Part shown: one piece after another, positions 24,250 to 32,814 of the stretch
Layout: every line of letters starts with the position of its first letter
Position numbering within the stretch: position 1 is the first letter of the stretch
Source: Brevundimonas sp. Leaf363
Lineage (GTDB): Bacteria > Pseudomonadota > Alphaproteobacteria > Caulobacterales > Caulobacteraceae
Length of the DNA: 64,000 nucleotides
Assembly (NCBI RefSeq): GCF_001424025.1
Contig: NZ_LMPZ01000001.1
Span: forward strand, 577,983 to 641,982
Direction of reading: 5' to 3'
Translations under genes and position numbers: made by a program
The notes under the pieces: generated by a model
What the model saw: the letters and a program-made list of their open reading frames with translations, nothing else
The model's database searches: none
What the model was told of the DNA's origin: nothing

Positions 24250-24774
24250 ATGACCTCCGACAAACTGATCCTCGTCGCCCAGGTCGCCGGCGGTTTCGGC
24301 GTCAAGGGCGAGGTGCGGGTCACCGCCTATACGGCCGACCCGATGGCCCTGATGGGCTACGGCCCCCTGCTGCGTGCGGACGGGTCGGTGGGCCTGACCC
24401 TGAACAGCGCGCGACCTGACAAGAACGGCGTCGTCGGCCGGGCGAAGGAGATCGCCACTAAGGAAGAGGCCGACGCCCTGCGCGGGCTGAAGCTGCACAT
24501 TCCCCGCAGCCGCCTGCCCGAACCGGACGAGGACGAGGTCTATCTGTCCGACCTGATCGGCGTGGAGGCGCGCGATCCATCGGGCGCCGTGATCGGGCGG
24601 GTGAAATCGGTCCAGAACTTCGGCGCCGACGACATGCTCGAAATCGCGCCGAGCGAGGGCGGCCCGACCTGGTACCTGCCGTTCACCAAGGACGCCGTGC
24701 CGGAACTGCACCTGGCCGACGGCTGGGTGCTGGCCGTGCGTCCCACCGAGATCGGCGAGCGCGAGCCGGAGTAG
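24250..24774 (+). CDS. rimM: Ribosome maturation factor RimM
   Basis: 174 residues with the two-domain RimM layout: LVAQVAGGFGVKGEVRV (N-terminal barrel) and a PRC-barrel domain with YLSDLIGVEARD, GRVKSVQNFGADDMLEI and WYLPFTKDAVPELHL. It assists late 16S processing of the 30S head and binds S19. Usually rimM is followed by trmD and rplS; here a convergent YegP-like gene follows instead. Confidence 0.95.
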   Translation: MTSDKLILVAQVAGGFGVKGEVRVTAYTADPMALMGYGPLLRADGSVGLTLNSARPDKNGVVGRAKEIATKEEADALRGLKLHIPRSRLPEPDEDEVYLSDLIGVEARDPSGAVIGRVKSVQNFGADDMLEIAPSEGGPTWYLPFTKDAVPELHLADGWVLAVRPTEIGEREPE

Positions 24775-24778
24775 GGCT

Positions 24779-24952
24779 CTACGCGTCTTCGACCGGCGCG
24801 TCGGGCACGTGCTTCTTGATCGAGTCGATCGCGCGCTTGGCGCCCGACTTGTCGGAATACCCTTCGGTCGAGAAGATGACTTCCGAGTTGAACTTGAAGC
24901 GGACGCGGTACTCGCCCGCCTTGTCCTTATAGACTTCGAACTTGTGCGCCAT
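24779..24952 (-). CDS. YegP-family small protein (DUF1508)
   Basis: 57 residues, MAHKFEVYKDKAGEYRVRFK then FSTEGYSDKSGAKRAIDSIK, a single copy of the DUF1508 beta-beta-beta-alpha repeat. Some members have two copies; this has one. Function is unknown. The start at 24952 is supported by AAGGA 8 bp upstream; the longer open frame to 25099 has no family similarity. Convergent with rimM, 4 bp apart. Confidence 0.85.
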   Translation of the reverse strand: MAHKFEVYKDKAGEYRVRFKFNSEVIFSTEGYSDKSGAKRAIDSIKKHVPDAPVEDA

Positions 24953-25130
24953 GACCGCGTCCTTCGAGGTTGCGACTCGTCGTCGAGCCGGTTCGAAGGG
25001 TTCATCGGGATCACCGCGACCGTCAACCGCAATGTCCGCTGGGTGACACACCGTATCAGCACCCAACCCGGTTGCGAACCTTACCCCTTCTTCCGACATA
25101 GAGCGCTCAACCGCCGCTGGAGCGCCGCCG

Positions 25131-25838
25131 ATGACCGACCTGTCCGCCTTCCCGATTGCCCAGCGCTGGCCGGCCCTGCATCCCGAGCGGCTTCAGCTCT
25201 ATTCGCTGCCGACGCCGAACGGGATGAAGGTCTCCATCATGCTGGAGGAGATCGGCCTGCCCTACGAGCCGCATCTGGTCGACATCACCAAGAACGAAAG
25301 CTGGACGCCCGAGTTTCTGTCGCTGAACCCCAACGGCAAAATCCCCGCGATCATCGACCCGAACGGTCCGGGCGGACAGCCGCTGGCCCTGTTCGAATCC
25401 GGCGCCATCCTGATCTATCTGGCCGAAAAGACCGGCAAGCTGCTCTCGGCCGATCCGGCCACGCGCTACCAGACCATCCAGTGGCTGATGTTCCAGATGG
25501 GCGGCGTGGGCCCGATGTTCGGCCAGCTGGGCTTCTTCCACAAGTTCGCCGGCGCCGCCTTCGAGGACAAGCGACCGCGCGACCGCTATGCGGCGGAGAG
25601 CAAGCGGCTGCTGGGCGTACTGGAGACCCGACTGGCGGAACGCACCTGGATCATGGGCGACGACTTCAGCATCGCCGACGTCTCCATGCTGGGCTGGGTG
25701 AAGACCTTGCGCGATTTCTACGGCGCCGCTGATCTGGTCGGCTGGGACGACCTGAAGGCCGTGCCCGCCTGGCTGGGGCGCGGCTTCGCGCGCCCGGCGG
25801 TGCTGAAGGGTTCGGGCATTCCGGCGCGGCCCGCATGA
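25131..25838 (+). CDS. Glutathione S-transferase, YfcG/Ure2p-like
   Basis: 235 residues. The thioredoxin-like N-terminal domain (about 20-105) has TPNGMKVSIMLEEIGLPYE and the conserved NPNGKIPAI and ESGAILIYLAEKTG, which bind glutathione. The helical C-terminal domain contains the N-capping motif DDFSIADVSMLGW. The TPNG start to helix 1 matches the Nu-class YfcG/YghU type with disulfide reductase activity. Alone, upstream of a probable stress operon. Confidence 0.9.
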   Translation: MTDLSAFPIAQRWPALHPERLQLYSLPTPNGMKVSIMLEEIGLPYEPHLVDITKNESWTPEFLSLNPNGKIPAIIDPNGPGGQPLALFESGAILIYLAEKTGKLLSADPATRYQTIQWLMFQMGGVGPMFGQLGFFHKFAGAAFEDKRPRDRYAAESKRLLGVLETRLAERTWIMGDDFSIADVSMLGWVKTLRDFYGAADLVGWDDLKAVPAWLGRGFARPAVLKGSGIPARPA

Positions 25839-25843
25839 TGCGC

Positions 25844-25868
25844 TGAACCCGCTCGCGGGGCCGGCGTT
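25844..25868 (+). promoter_or_regulatory. Likely EcfG-type promoter of the DUF3597 operon
   Basis: TGAAC (25844-25848), 16 bp, CGTT (25865-25868): one mismatch from GGAAC-N16-CGTT. The -10 end lies 27 bp before the DUF3597 start. The genes downstream fit a general stress unit. Confidence 0.5.
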
Positions 25869-25895
25869 ACCGATGCTCACTGGAAGGAACCCACC

Positions 25896-26276
25896 ATGAG
25901 CATCTTCAGCAAGATCTGGGACAAGATCACCGGCCACAAGCCGAAGCCCGCGCCCCAGCCGTCCCCGACCACCGCCGCACCCGCCCCGGCTCCGGCCCCG
26001 CAGGCCACGCCCGCCGCGCCTGTCGATGTCGAGGCCATCCTGAGCAATCTGGCGGACAGCAAGGGCGGCGGCGGCAACTGGCGCACCTCGATCGTCGACC
26101 TGCTGAAGCTGCTCGACCTGGATTCCAGCCTCGCGGCCCGCAAGGAGCTGGCCGAGGAGCTGAACGTCCACGCCGGCGAACATGGCTCGGCCGAGCAGAA
26201 CATCGCCCTGTCGAAGGCCGTCTGGCAGAAACTGGCCCAGAACGGCGGCCAGGTGCCGGCGTCGCTGCGAGACTGA
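25896..26276 (+). CDS. DUF3597-domain protein
   Basis: 126 residues. MSIFSKIWDKITGH is followed by a Pro/Ala linker (17-50) and a helical DUF3597 domain: VDVEAILSNLAD, GGNWRTSIVDLLKLLDLDSS, ELAEELNVHAGEHGSAEQN. The family has a solved helical fold resembling LysM-associated stress proteins but no known function. A GGAAGGAA ribosome binding site precedes the ATG. It is 4 bp from the next gene, so the two form an operon behind an EcfG-like promoter. Confidence 0.85.
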   Translation: MSIFSKIWDKITGHKPKPAPQPSPTTAAPAPAPAPQATPAAPVDVEAILSNLADSKGGGGNWRTSIVDLLKLLDLDSSLAARKELAEELNVHAGEHGSAEQNIALSKAVWQKLAQNGGQVPASLRD

Positions 26277-26280
26277 TCGC

Positions 26281-26715
26281 ATGGCCGACCTGACCCTGAA
26301 GGACATCGCCAAGACGATGGCCGACATCGACTTCACGATGTTGTCCACCCGCGCCGAGGGCGGCCAGATCGCCGCCCGGCCGATGAGCAATAACGGCGAT
26401 GTCGAATACGACGGAGACAGCTTCTTCTTCTCGTATGAAGACACCAACACGGTGCGCGACATCCAGCGCGATGCGAACGTCGGGCTCAGCCTGCAAGGCA
26501 ACAAGAGCCTGCTGGGCGCGCCTGGCATTTTCATCTCGATCGAGGCCCGGGCGGAGCTGATCCGCGACAAGGCCGAGTTCGAGAAGCACTGGAACAAGGA
26601 CCTGGAGATCTGGTTCGAGCAGGGCGTCGATACGCCCGGCATCGTCCTGATCAAATGCCACGCCAGCCGCATCCACTATTGGGATGGCAAGGATGAGGGC
26701 GAACTGACGGTCTGA
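26281..26715 (+). CDS. Pyridoxamine 5'-phosphate oxidase-like general stress protein
   Basis: 144 residues with a flavin split-barrel fold: DFTMLSTRAEGGQIAARPMS, FFFSYEDTNTVRDIQRD and GIFISIEARAELI, as in the general stress protein 26 family (PF16242). These bind FMN or other flavins and are usually induced under stress. ATG 26281 begins the family match; the longer frame from 26182 overlaps the upstream gene. Second gene of the operon with DUF3597. Confidence 0.85.
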   Translation: MADLTLKDIAKTMADIDFTMLSTRAEGGQIAARPMSNNGDVEYDGDSFFFSYEDTNTVRDIQRDANVGLSLQGNKSLLGAPGIFISIEARAELIRDKAEFEKHWNKDLEIWFEQGVDTPGIVLIKCHASRIHYWDGKDEGELTV

Positions 26716-26719
26716 TCGA

Positions 26720-26859
26720 GATCCTCCCCCTTGGGGGAGGGGGACCGCTTGCGGTGGAGGGGGCTAACCGCACGCGCCGCGCTCAATCCAGAATCCGCGA
26801 ACCCAGCTTCAAGCCCCCTCCACCCCTTCGGGGTCCCCCTCCCCCTATGGGGGAGGATC
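26720..26859. repeat. Intergenic mosaic palindromic repeat before the prfA end
   Basis: The arms GATCCTCCCCCTTGGGGGAG and CTCCCCCTATGGGGGAGGATC are inverted, each with a secondary pair (GGTGGAGGGGG and CCCCCTCCACC). It separates the convergent flavin-protein and prfA genes and ends exactly at the prfA stop codon. Confidence 0.75.
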
Positions 26860-27927
26860 TCACGAGAACTCGGCTTCCAGGTCCGCCAACCTTGCCGCTT
26901 GGTCTTCCGCGATCAGGGCGTCCAGCAGGGGGTCGATGTCGCCCTCGAGGATCTGCGGCAGGCTGTGCAGGGTGAGGTTGATGCGGTGGTCCGACACGCG
27001 GCCCTGCGGGAAGTTGTAGGTGCGGATCCGTTCCGACCGATCGCCGGAGCCGACCTGCGACTTGCGCGCGTCGGACCGTGCGTTGTCCTTGGCCTGGCGC
27101 TGCATGTCGTAGAGGCGAACACGCAGGTTCTTCATCGCCTTGTCGCGGTTCACGTGCTGCGACTTCTCCGACGACGTCACCACGATGCCGGACGGGAAGT
27201 GGGTGATGCGCACGGCCGAGTCGGTCTTGTTGACGTGCTGGCCGCCCGAGCCCGACGCGCGGAAGGTGTCGATGCGGATGTCCTTGTCCTGGATGTCGAT
27301 CTCGACGTCCTCGACCTCGGGGAGGACCGCGACGGTGGCGGCCGAGGTGTGGATGCGCCCGCCCGCCTCGGTGGTCGGCACGCGCTGGACGCGGTGGACG
27401 CCGCTTTCGAACTTCAGCCGGCCGAAGACGCCGTCGCCGGTGACGGTGGCGATGACTTCCTTGTAGCCGCCGGCGTCCCCCTCGGTGGCGCTGTCGACCT
27501 CGACCCGCCAGCCGCGCGTGGAGGCGTAGCGCGAATACATGCGGAACAGGTCGCCGGCGAACAGGGCCGCCTCGTCGCCGCCCGTGCCGGCGCGCACTTC
27601 CAGCACGGCGCTGGCGTTCTCGTCCGCATCGCGCGGCGCCAGCAGCAGGGCGACATCGCGCTCCATGTCGGGCAGGGCGTCCTTCAGCGACTGCAACTCG
27701 TCGGCGGCCATCTCGGCCATCTCGGGATCGGCGGCCATGGCCTCCAGATCGACCATCTCGGCCCGCACCTTCGCCAGACCCAGCACGGCGTCGGCGACCG
27801 GCTTCATTTCCGCGTGCTCCTTGGACAGGCGCACGATCTCCTGCCCGTCCGTGGCCGCGCCCATCCGCGCCTCCACCTGGTGGAAGCGGTCGAGCACCTG
27901 ATCGAGCCGGGCCTGGGGCAGTCGCAA
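26860..27927 (-). CDS. prfA: Peptide chain release factor 1
   Basis: 355 residues. The RF1 marks are the PxT tripeptide region [18 protein letters not shown] (stop-codon recognition) and [16 protein letters not shown], with the GGQ whose Gln is methylated by PrmC. It ends translation at UAA and UAG. The usual prmC neighbour is not next to it in this window. Confidence 0.97.
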   Translation of the reverse strand: MRLPQARLDQVLDRFHQVEARMGAATDGQEIVRLSKEHAEMKPVADAVLGLAKVRAEMVDLEAMAADPEMAEMAADELQSLKDALPDMERDVALLLAPRDADENASAVLEVRAGTGGDEAALFAGDLFRMYSRYASTRGWRVEVDSATEGDAGGYKEVIATVTGDGVFGRLKFESGVHRVQRVPTTEAGGRIHTSAATVAVLPEVEDVEIDIQDKDIRIDTFRASGSGGQHVNKTDSAVRITHFPSGIVVTSSEKSQHVNRDKAMKNLRVRLYDMQRQAKDNARSDARKSQVGSGDRSERIRTYNFPQGRVSDHRINLTLHSLPQILEGDIDPLLDALIAEDQAARLADLEAEFS

Positions 27928-28134
27928 CGCAAGGAACCTCTTGTCGGAAGGGGCGGAGGATTAGCGGTGCGCCCGCGGCGTGTCGATGCGGGGCGGCGGA
28001 TTCGGCGCGACCCGTCGCGGTTGGCAGCGCATCTTATTCGTGCGGCGAGCCATTCTGCGTTGCCAAGGGCGTCGCTTTATTCCTATGGCGACGGTGGGAT
28101 TTAGCGCAGGACGTTTGCGCGAACGGGGATACGC

Positions 28135-28914
28135 ATGGAAACCTTCTTCCTCTTCCTGCTGGTCGGGTTGCTGGCCCAGGCCGTCGATGGGGCGCTGGGC
28201 ATGGCCTACGGCGTGATCTCCTCGTCGGTGCTGATGGCCTTCGGCGTGCCGCCGGCCGTCGCCTCGGCCAGCGTGCACGGGGCCGAGGTCTTCACCACGG
28301 CGGCCTCGGCCGGCAGCCATGTCTGGCACAAGAACGTCGACTGGCAGCTGTTCGTGCCCCTGGCCATCGCGGGCGTGATCGGGGGCGTCGCGGGCGCCTA
28401 TCTGCTCAGCGGGATCACCGGCTCGGTCATCAAGCCGTTCGTGGTGGCCTATCTGGCGCTGATGGGGGTCTACATCCTGTTCCGGGCCGTGCGCGGCGTG
28501 AAGCCCAAGGCGATCCGACCGGCGTGGATCCTGGCGCCCCTGGGACTGGTCGGCGGCTTCTTCGACGCCATCGGCGGCGGGGGGTGGGGGCCGACGGTCT
28601 CCTCCACCATGGTCGGCGCCGGCGAGGAGCCGCGCAAGGTCATCGGCACGGTCAACACGGCCGAGTTCTTCCTGACCGTCGCCATCTCCGCGACCTTCGT
28701 CTGGGCGCTTGTGACCGGCCACTGGCGCGAGGCGGAGGGTCTGCAGGACCACCTGACCGCCGTCGCCGGCCTGATCGTCGGCGGCCTGATGGCGGCGCCG
28801 TTCGCCGGCCTGATCACCAAGCGCGTGCCGCACCGCGTGCTGACCTACGCCGTCGGCGTCCTGCTGCTGATCCTGGCGCTCTTCCAGGGCCTGCAACTGG
28901 CCAAGGTGATCTGA
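28135..28914 (+). CDS. TauE/SafE-family sulfite/sulfonate exporter-like permease
   Basis: 259 residues and eight hydrophobic segments, divided into two homologous halves beginning LLVGLLAQAVDGALGMAYG and LGLVGGFFDAIGGGGWGP, the paired Gly-rich motif of PF01925. These permeases export sulfite, sulfoacetate or take up related anions. The sulfotransferase-like gene that follows may be a coincidence. Divergent from prfA; the 207-bp gap shows nothing I can name. Confidence 0.88.
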   Translation: METFFLFLLVGLLAQAVDGALGMAYGVISSSVLMAFGVPPAVASASVHGAEVFTTAASAGSHVWHKNVDWQLFVPLAIAGVIGGVAGAYLLSGITGSVIKPFVVAYLALMGVYILFRAVRGVKPKAIRPAWILAPLGLVGGFFDAIGGGGWGPTVSSTMVGAGEEPRKVIGTVNTAEFFLTVAISATFVWALVTGHWREAEGLQDHLTAVAGLIVGGLMAAPFAGLITKRVPHRVLTYAVGVLLLILALFQGLQLAKVI

Positions 28915-29028
28915 CCGAACCCGACCTGGGTACCGACTACTCTGGGCGCCCGTTACGCATAGCCCGCGCGCACGCGCCCCTATCGACTGGCCATTCGTGG
29001 CGGTGGTTGGGAGATTGGGCGTGGCGGG

Positions 29029-29763
29029 ATGTGTGCCGGCGTGGGGCGCGGCGTGAGCGCGCCGTGGGACCAGTTCGGCCCGGCCTATGATCTGGCGCCG
29101 TTCGACGGGGCGGCGCGAACCTATCTGATCGCGTCCAGCCCGCGCACGGGCAGCCACTGGCTGGGACATCTGTTCCGGGCCTGCGGGGACATGGGCGCGC
29201 CCCTGGAATATCTGCATCCGCGGCATCTGGCGGACTGGGGCGAGCGCCTGGGGACGGCGGGCGCGGCCCAGACGGTGCGGGCGATCCAGCGGCGGCGGAC
29301 GTCGCCCTCCGGCTGGTTCGGCGTCAAGGCGCACTGGGCCCAGTTCGCGGCGGCGCCCGGCGCCGCGGCGGTCGAGCGCTGGGTACGGATCGTCCGCGAC
29401 GATGCGCTGGATCAGGCCATCTCGCTGGTGGTGGCCAAACAGACCCGCTCGCCCATCAGCTTTCGGCCCTCGAGCGGCGCCCTGATCTATGATCGGGCGG
29501 CGATCACCGCGGCGCGGGTGCGGCTGGCGCAGGATGCGGCCGGCTGGGACGATTTCTTCGCGCGCGAGCGGGTCACGCCGCTGAGGATCGCCTATGAAGA
29601 CCTGGTCGCGCGGCCGTTGGACGCGCTGAACGCGGCGCGGGCGCATCTGGACCTGCCGGCTCTCTCCACCCTGCCGGACGGCGACGGGATGCCCGCGCGG
29701 CAGGCGACGGCGACGAACGCCCTGTGGCGCGCGCGGTATCTGGAGGAGACGGCCGGTGACTGA
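29029..29763 (+). CDS. Stf0-type sulfotransferase
   Basis: 244 residues. YLIASSPRTGSHWLGHLF holds the 5'-phosphosulfate loop for PAPS, and VRIVRDDALDQAISLVVAKQ is the 3'-phosphate site with its conserved Arg, as in the mycobacterial trehalose sulfotransferase Stf0. It would transfer sulfate from PAPS to a sugar or lipid. GTG 29054 is an alternative start, beginning nearer the conserved part. It overlaps the following oxidoreductase gene by 8 bp. Confidence 0.85.
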   Translation: MCAGVGRGVSAPWDQFGPAYDLAPFDGAARTYLIASSPRTGSHWLGHLFRACGDMGAPLEYLHPRHLADWGERLGTAGAAQTVRAIQRRRTSPSGWFGVKAHWAQFAAAPGAAAVERWVRIVRDDALDQAISLVVAKQTRSPISFRPSSGALIYDRAAITAARVRLAQDAAGWDDFFARERVTPLRIAYEDLVARPLDALNAARAHLDLPALSTLPDGDGMPARQATATNALWRARYLEETAGD

Positions 29764-30781
29764 TCTGAACGTCGGACTGGTGGGCTACGGCTATGTCGGC
29801 AAGACGTTTCACGCGCCGCTGATCTCCGCCACGCCGGGGATGCGGCTGGCGGGCGTCGTCTCGAGCCGACCGGACGATGTGGCGGCGGACTGGCCGGACG
29901 CGGCGGTCCACCCGACGCTGGACGCGCTGCTGGCGTCCAGGCCGGACCTGGTGGTCATCGCCACCCCGAATGATCTGCACGAACCCCAGGCGCGCGCCGC
30001 GCTGCGGGCCGGCTGCGCCGTCGTGGTCGACAAGCCCTTCACCCTGACGGTGGCCGAGGCCGAGGGGCTGGAGCGGCTGGCCGAAGAGATGGGGCGGCTG
30101 CTGTCGGTGTTCCACAACCGGCGCTGGGACGGCGAGTTTCTGACGCTCAAGCGGCTGATCGCGGACGGGTCGCTGGGGACCATCCGCCGGTTCGAAAGCC
30201 ATATCGACCGCTACAGACCGCAGGTGCGCGACCGCTGGCGCGAGAACGCCGGGCCGGGCGCCGGCCTCTGGTTCGACCTGGGTCCGCACCTTGTGGACCA
30301 GGCGCTGCAGCTGTTCGGCTGGCCGGAAGCGATCACCGCCGATCTGGCGACCCTGCGGCCCGGCGGCCAGTCGACCGACTATGTCCACGTGGTGCTGCGC
30401 TATCCGGGGGTGCGGGCCATCCTGCACGCCGACGTCACCTCGCCCGCGCCCGACCTGCGGATGGCTGTGCAGGGCGACAAGGGCGGCTGGATCAAGACCG
30501 GCATGGACGTGCAGGAAGACCAGCTGAAGGCCGGTATGACGCCGGGCGCGCCGGGGTGGGGCGTCGATCCCCGACCGGGCGTTCTGACCGACGGCGCGAC
30601 GGGCCGGCGGCGCGAGACGCCGGGGCAGGCGGGCGGGCAACAGGCCTATTATGCGGCCGTGGCGGCGGCGCTGCGGGGCGAGGGGCCCAACCCGGTCACC
30701 GCCGCAGAGGCGATCCAGGTCATGCGCGTCATCGAGGCGGGCGAACGCAGCGCCCGCGAGCGCCGCGACGTCGCGCTCTAG
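29756..30781 (+). CDS. Gfo/Idh/MocA-family oxidoreductase (YdgJ-like)
   Basis: 341 residues. Rossmann fold with VGLVGYGYVGKTFHAPLI, then VVIATPNDLHEPQA and the EKP-equivalent motif VVDKPFTLT, where the Lys is catalytic. The C-terminal half has GAGLWFDLGPHLVDQALQLFG with the conserved DxxxH. It should use NAD(P) to oxidise or reduce a sugar or polyol. Co-translated with the Stf0 gene, so the pair may modify a sugar substrate. Confidence 0.9.
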   Translation: MTDLNVGLVGYGYVGKTFHAPLISATPGMRLAGVVSSRPDDVAADWPDAAVHPTLDALLASRPDLVVIATPNDLHEPQARAALRAGCAVVVDKPFTLTVAEAEGLERLAEEMGRLLSVFHNRRWDGEFLTLKRLIADGSLGTIRRFESHIDRYRPQVRDRWRENAGPGAGLWFDLGPHLVDQALQLFGWPEAITADLATLRPGGQSTDYVHVVLRYPGVRAILHADVTSPAPDLRMAVQGDKGGWIKTGMDVQEDQLKAGMTPGAPGWGVDPRPGVLTDGATGRRRETPGQAGGQQAYYAAVAAALRGEGPNPVTAAEAIQVMRVIEAGERSARERRDVAL

Positions 30782-31260
30782 TAGGCCTCGCCCGGCTGCA
30801 GGCAGGCGGCGCGGACGCCGGCGTTGCAGTCGCGCACGCGCTGCTCCCAGCGCGCCTTGTCGGCCTCGTACTGACGCTGGGCGGCCTCCGAGGCGCGCAC
30901 GCCCTCTTCGTAGTTCAGGCGCTCGGCGCGGCCGCGCTCGACGCTGGCCTCGTACTCGGCCTGGGCCTGGGCATAGGCGGCCTGATCGGCCGATTCCTGC
31001 TTCGCCGCCGCGTCGTTGCGGGCGGTGATCTCGGCGTTCAGCCGCATGGTGGCCTGCAGCTCTTCGGGCGTCTGAGCCGCGTCCGGGGCGCGGTGATAGG
31101 TCTCGCCCAGCGCCTGCAGGCGCGCCTGCTCCTCGGGCGACTGCGCCCGGGCGGTCGCCGGCTGGACCGCGTCGGTGGCGGACGGCGCGGTGGTCTGGGC
31201 GACAGCCGGAAGGGCCAGCGCGGCGACGGCGGTGAAGGCGAGAAGGGTGCGGGCGATCAT
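30778..31260 (-). CDS. Exported coiled-coil protein, unknown function
   Basis: 160 residues from MIARTLLAFTAVAALALPAV, a Sec signal peptide cleaved near AVAQ. The mature protein is Ala, Glu, Gln and Arg rich with long predicted helix (about 60-150, for example YEASVERGRAERLNYEEGVR) and two Cys near the C-terminus (DCNAGVRAAC) that may pair. Periplasmic by prediction. No family recognised. The stop codon overlaps that of the convergent oxidoreductase. Confidence 0.72.
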   Translation of the reverse strand: MIARTLLAFTAVAALALPAVAQTTAPSATDAVQPATARAQSPEEQARLQALGETYHRAPDAAQTPEELQATMRLNAEITARNDAAAKQESADQAAYAQAQAEYEASVERGRAERLNYEEGVRASEAAQRQYEADKARWEQRVRDCNAGVRAACLQPGEAY

Positions 31261-31304
31261 GGGTCCAGCGTCTCCGGCGAAGGCGGGCATAAGGCCAAGC
31301 TAAA

Positions 31305-31331
31305 TAGGCCGCATCGTGGCGTCACGGCCTA
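31305..31331 (-). terminator. Possible terminator of the histidine kinase gene
   Basis: TAGGCCG and CGGCCTA form a 7-bp stem with a 13-nt loop, followed on the minus strand by TTTAGC. Weak T-run, so moderate support only. Confidence 0.4.
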
Positions 31332-31374
31332 ACGTGCAAGACGCGAAACGGCTGCGCCCGACGCGGCCCGAGTC

Positions 31375-32814
31375 TCAGGCCGGCAGGCGCAACTCGAACG
31401 TCGCCCCGTCGCCGCCGGTGTCCACCAGCCGCAGGTCGCCGCCGTGGTTGGCCGCCAGTTCGCGCGAGATGGTCAGGCCCAGGCCGGCCCCGTCGGTCGA
31501 CTTGCCCGACACGAAGGGCTCGAACAGCCGTTCGGCCAGACGCGCCGGAATGCCCGGCCCGTCGTCGGTCAGGCGCAACACGGCGTAACCGTCCTCAAGC
31601 GCCCCCGTCACCCGCACCACGCCCTTGCCGCGCCTCGACGGCGAGCGATAGCCGTCGGTCTCGATCGCCTGGCGTGCGTTGCGCATCAGGTTGACCAGGA
31701 TGCGGTGCAGCTGGTCCGGGTCGGCCATGACGGCGAAGCGGGCGGGCATCTTGCGCTCCACGCGCACTCCGCCGGGCTCCAGGCCCGCATCCTCGGCGGC
31801 GGCGGCGACGGCGCCGGCCAGGCCGATGCGCCGCTTGTCGGGCGCCGGCTCCTCGGACTTGCCGTAGTCCAGCACGTTGCGCGACAGGGCGGCGGCGCGG
31901 GTCAGGGCGCGCTCAAGCCGGGGCAGGGCCTTGGCGACCATCGGATCGGCGCTGCCGGACAGCCGCTCGAACGCCATCTCGGCCGAAGTCAGCATGTTGC
32001 GCAGGTCGTGATTGATCTTGGCCACCGCCTCGCCCAGCGCCACCAGACGCGCGCGCGAGCGCAGCGACTGGCGCACCTCTTCCTGCATCCGGGCCAGTTC
32101 GCGCTCGACCCGGCCGATCTCGTCGTTGCGCTCGCTGGGGGGCTCGCCCTCGACGTCCGGCGCGGCGGCGAACCGTTCGATCGAGCGGGTCACGCGCCGC
32201 AGCGGCTGCAGCACCAGCAGCGACAGGCCGGCGTACAGCAGGGCGCCCGCCACCAGCGAGATCACCAGCGACACCAGCAGACTGTTCAGCAAAAACGCCC
32301 GCAGCTCCAGCTTCAGCGGCTGCGCGGGGGCCAGCACCTCGATGAAGTCACCCGAGCGATAACGTGGCCGCGCCTGGATGCGGATCGACCGGTCCGGGTG
32401 GCCGAACAGGGTCTTCCACGGGTCGATCAGGCGCGCGACGGTGTCGGTGCGGCGCAGGTCGATGACATCGGGCGCGCGGGGCAGGTTGGGCGCCTGGAGC
32501 AACAGGCGGCGCACGCCCTGATCGCCCACCACCACCGCCTGAACCCCGCCGATTCGCAGCAGCTCGGCGGCGGTGTCGTCCTCGACGGCGCTATAGGGCA
32601 GGGCCTCGACCCCGACGGAGGCCAGTTCCGCCGCCTGCAGCCGGTCCAGCAGCCAGCGCTCGTGGAAGGAGGCGGCGCTGGGCGCAACGATCAGCACCTC
32701 GACCGCGATGGTGAAGGCGGCGGTCAGCAGCAGCAGCTGGCGCGACAGGCCGTCCGGCGCGTGCGGCGTCAGGCGTTGCCGCCAACCGGACGGCAGGCGG
32801 TCCAGCGCGCTCAT
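31375..32814 (-). CDS. Sensor histidine kinase (orphan)
   Basis: 479 residues. Helix 1 at about 25-45 (LLLLTAAFTIAVEVLIV), periplasmic sensor of about 125 residues, helix 2 at about 170-200, then a HAMP linker. The phosphoacceptor box is AKINHDLRNMLTSAEMAF with His followed by DLR instead of the usual ELR. The ATPase has N-box NLMRNARQAIE, G1 TDDGPGIP and G2 GAGLGLTIS. No response regulator is adjacent. Its ATG overlaps the stop of the upstream TVP38 gene by 4 bp, so the two are co-translated; the longer open frame to 33531 is that gene read in another phase. Confidence 0.9.
   Translation of the reverse strand: MSALDRLPSGWRQRLTPHAPDGLSRQLLLLTAAFTIAVEVLIVAPSAASFHERWLLDRLQAAELASVGVEALPYSAVEDDTAAELLRIGGVQAVVVGDQGVRRLLLQAPNLPRAPDVIDLRRTDTVARLIDPWKTLFGHPDRSIRIQARPRYRSGDFIEVLAPAQPLKLELRAFLLNSLLVSLVISLVAGALLYAGLSLLVLQPLRRVTRSIERFAAAPDVEGEPPSERNDEIGRVERELARMQEEVRQSLRSRARLVALGEAVAKINHDLRNMLTSAEMAFERLSGSADPMVAKALPRLERALTRAAALSRNVLDYGKSEEPAPDKRRIGLAGAVAAAAEDAGLEPGGVRVERKMPARFAVMADPDQLHRILVNLMRNARQAIETDGYRSPSRRGKGVVRVTGALEDGYAVLRLTDDGPGIPARLAERLFEPFVSGKSTDGAGLGLTISRELAANHGGDLRLVDTGGDGATFELRLPA

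Noticed and set aside
27961..29646. 561-codon minus-strand frame opposite TauE and Stf0
   Set aside because: Antisense to two well-supported genes; no recognisable domain.
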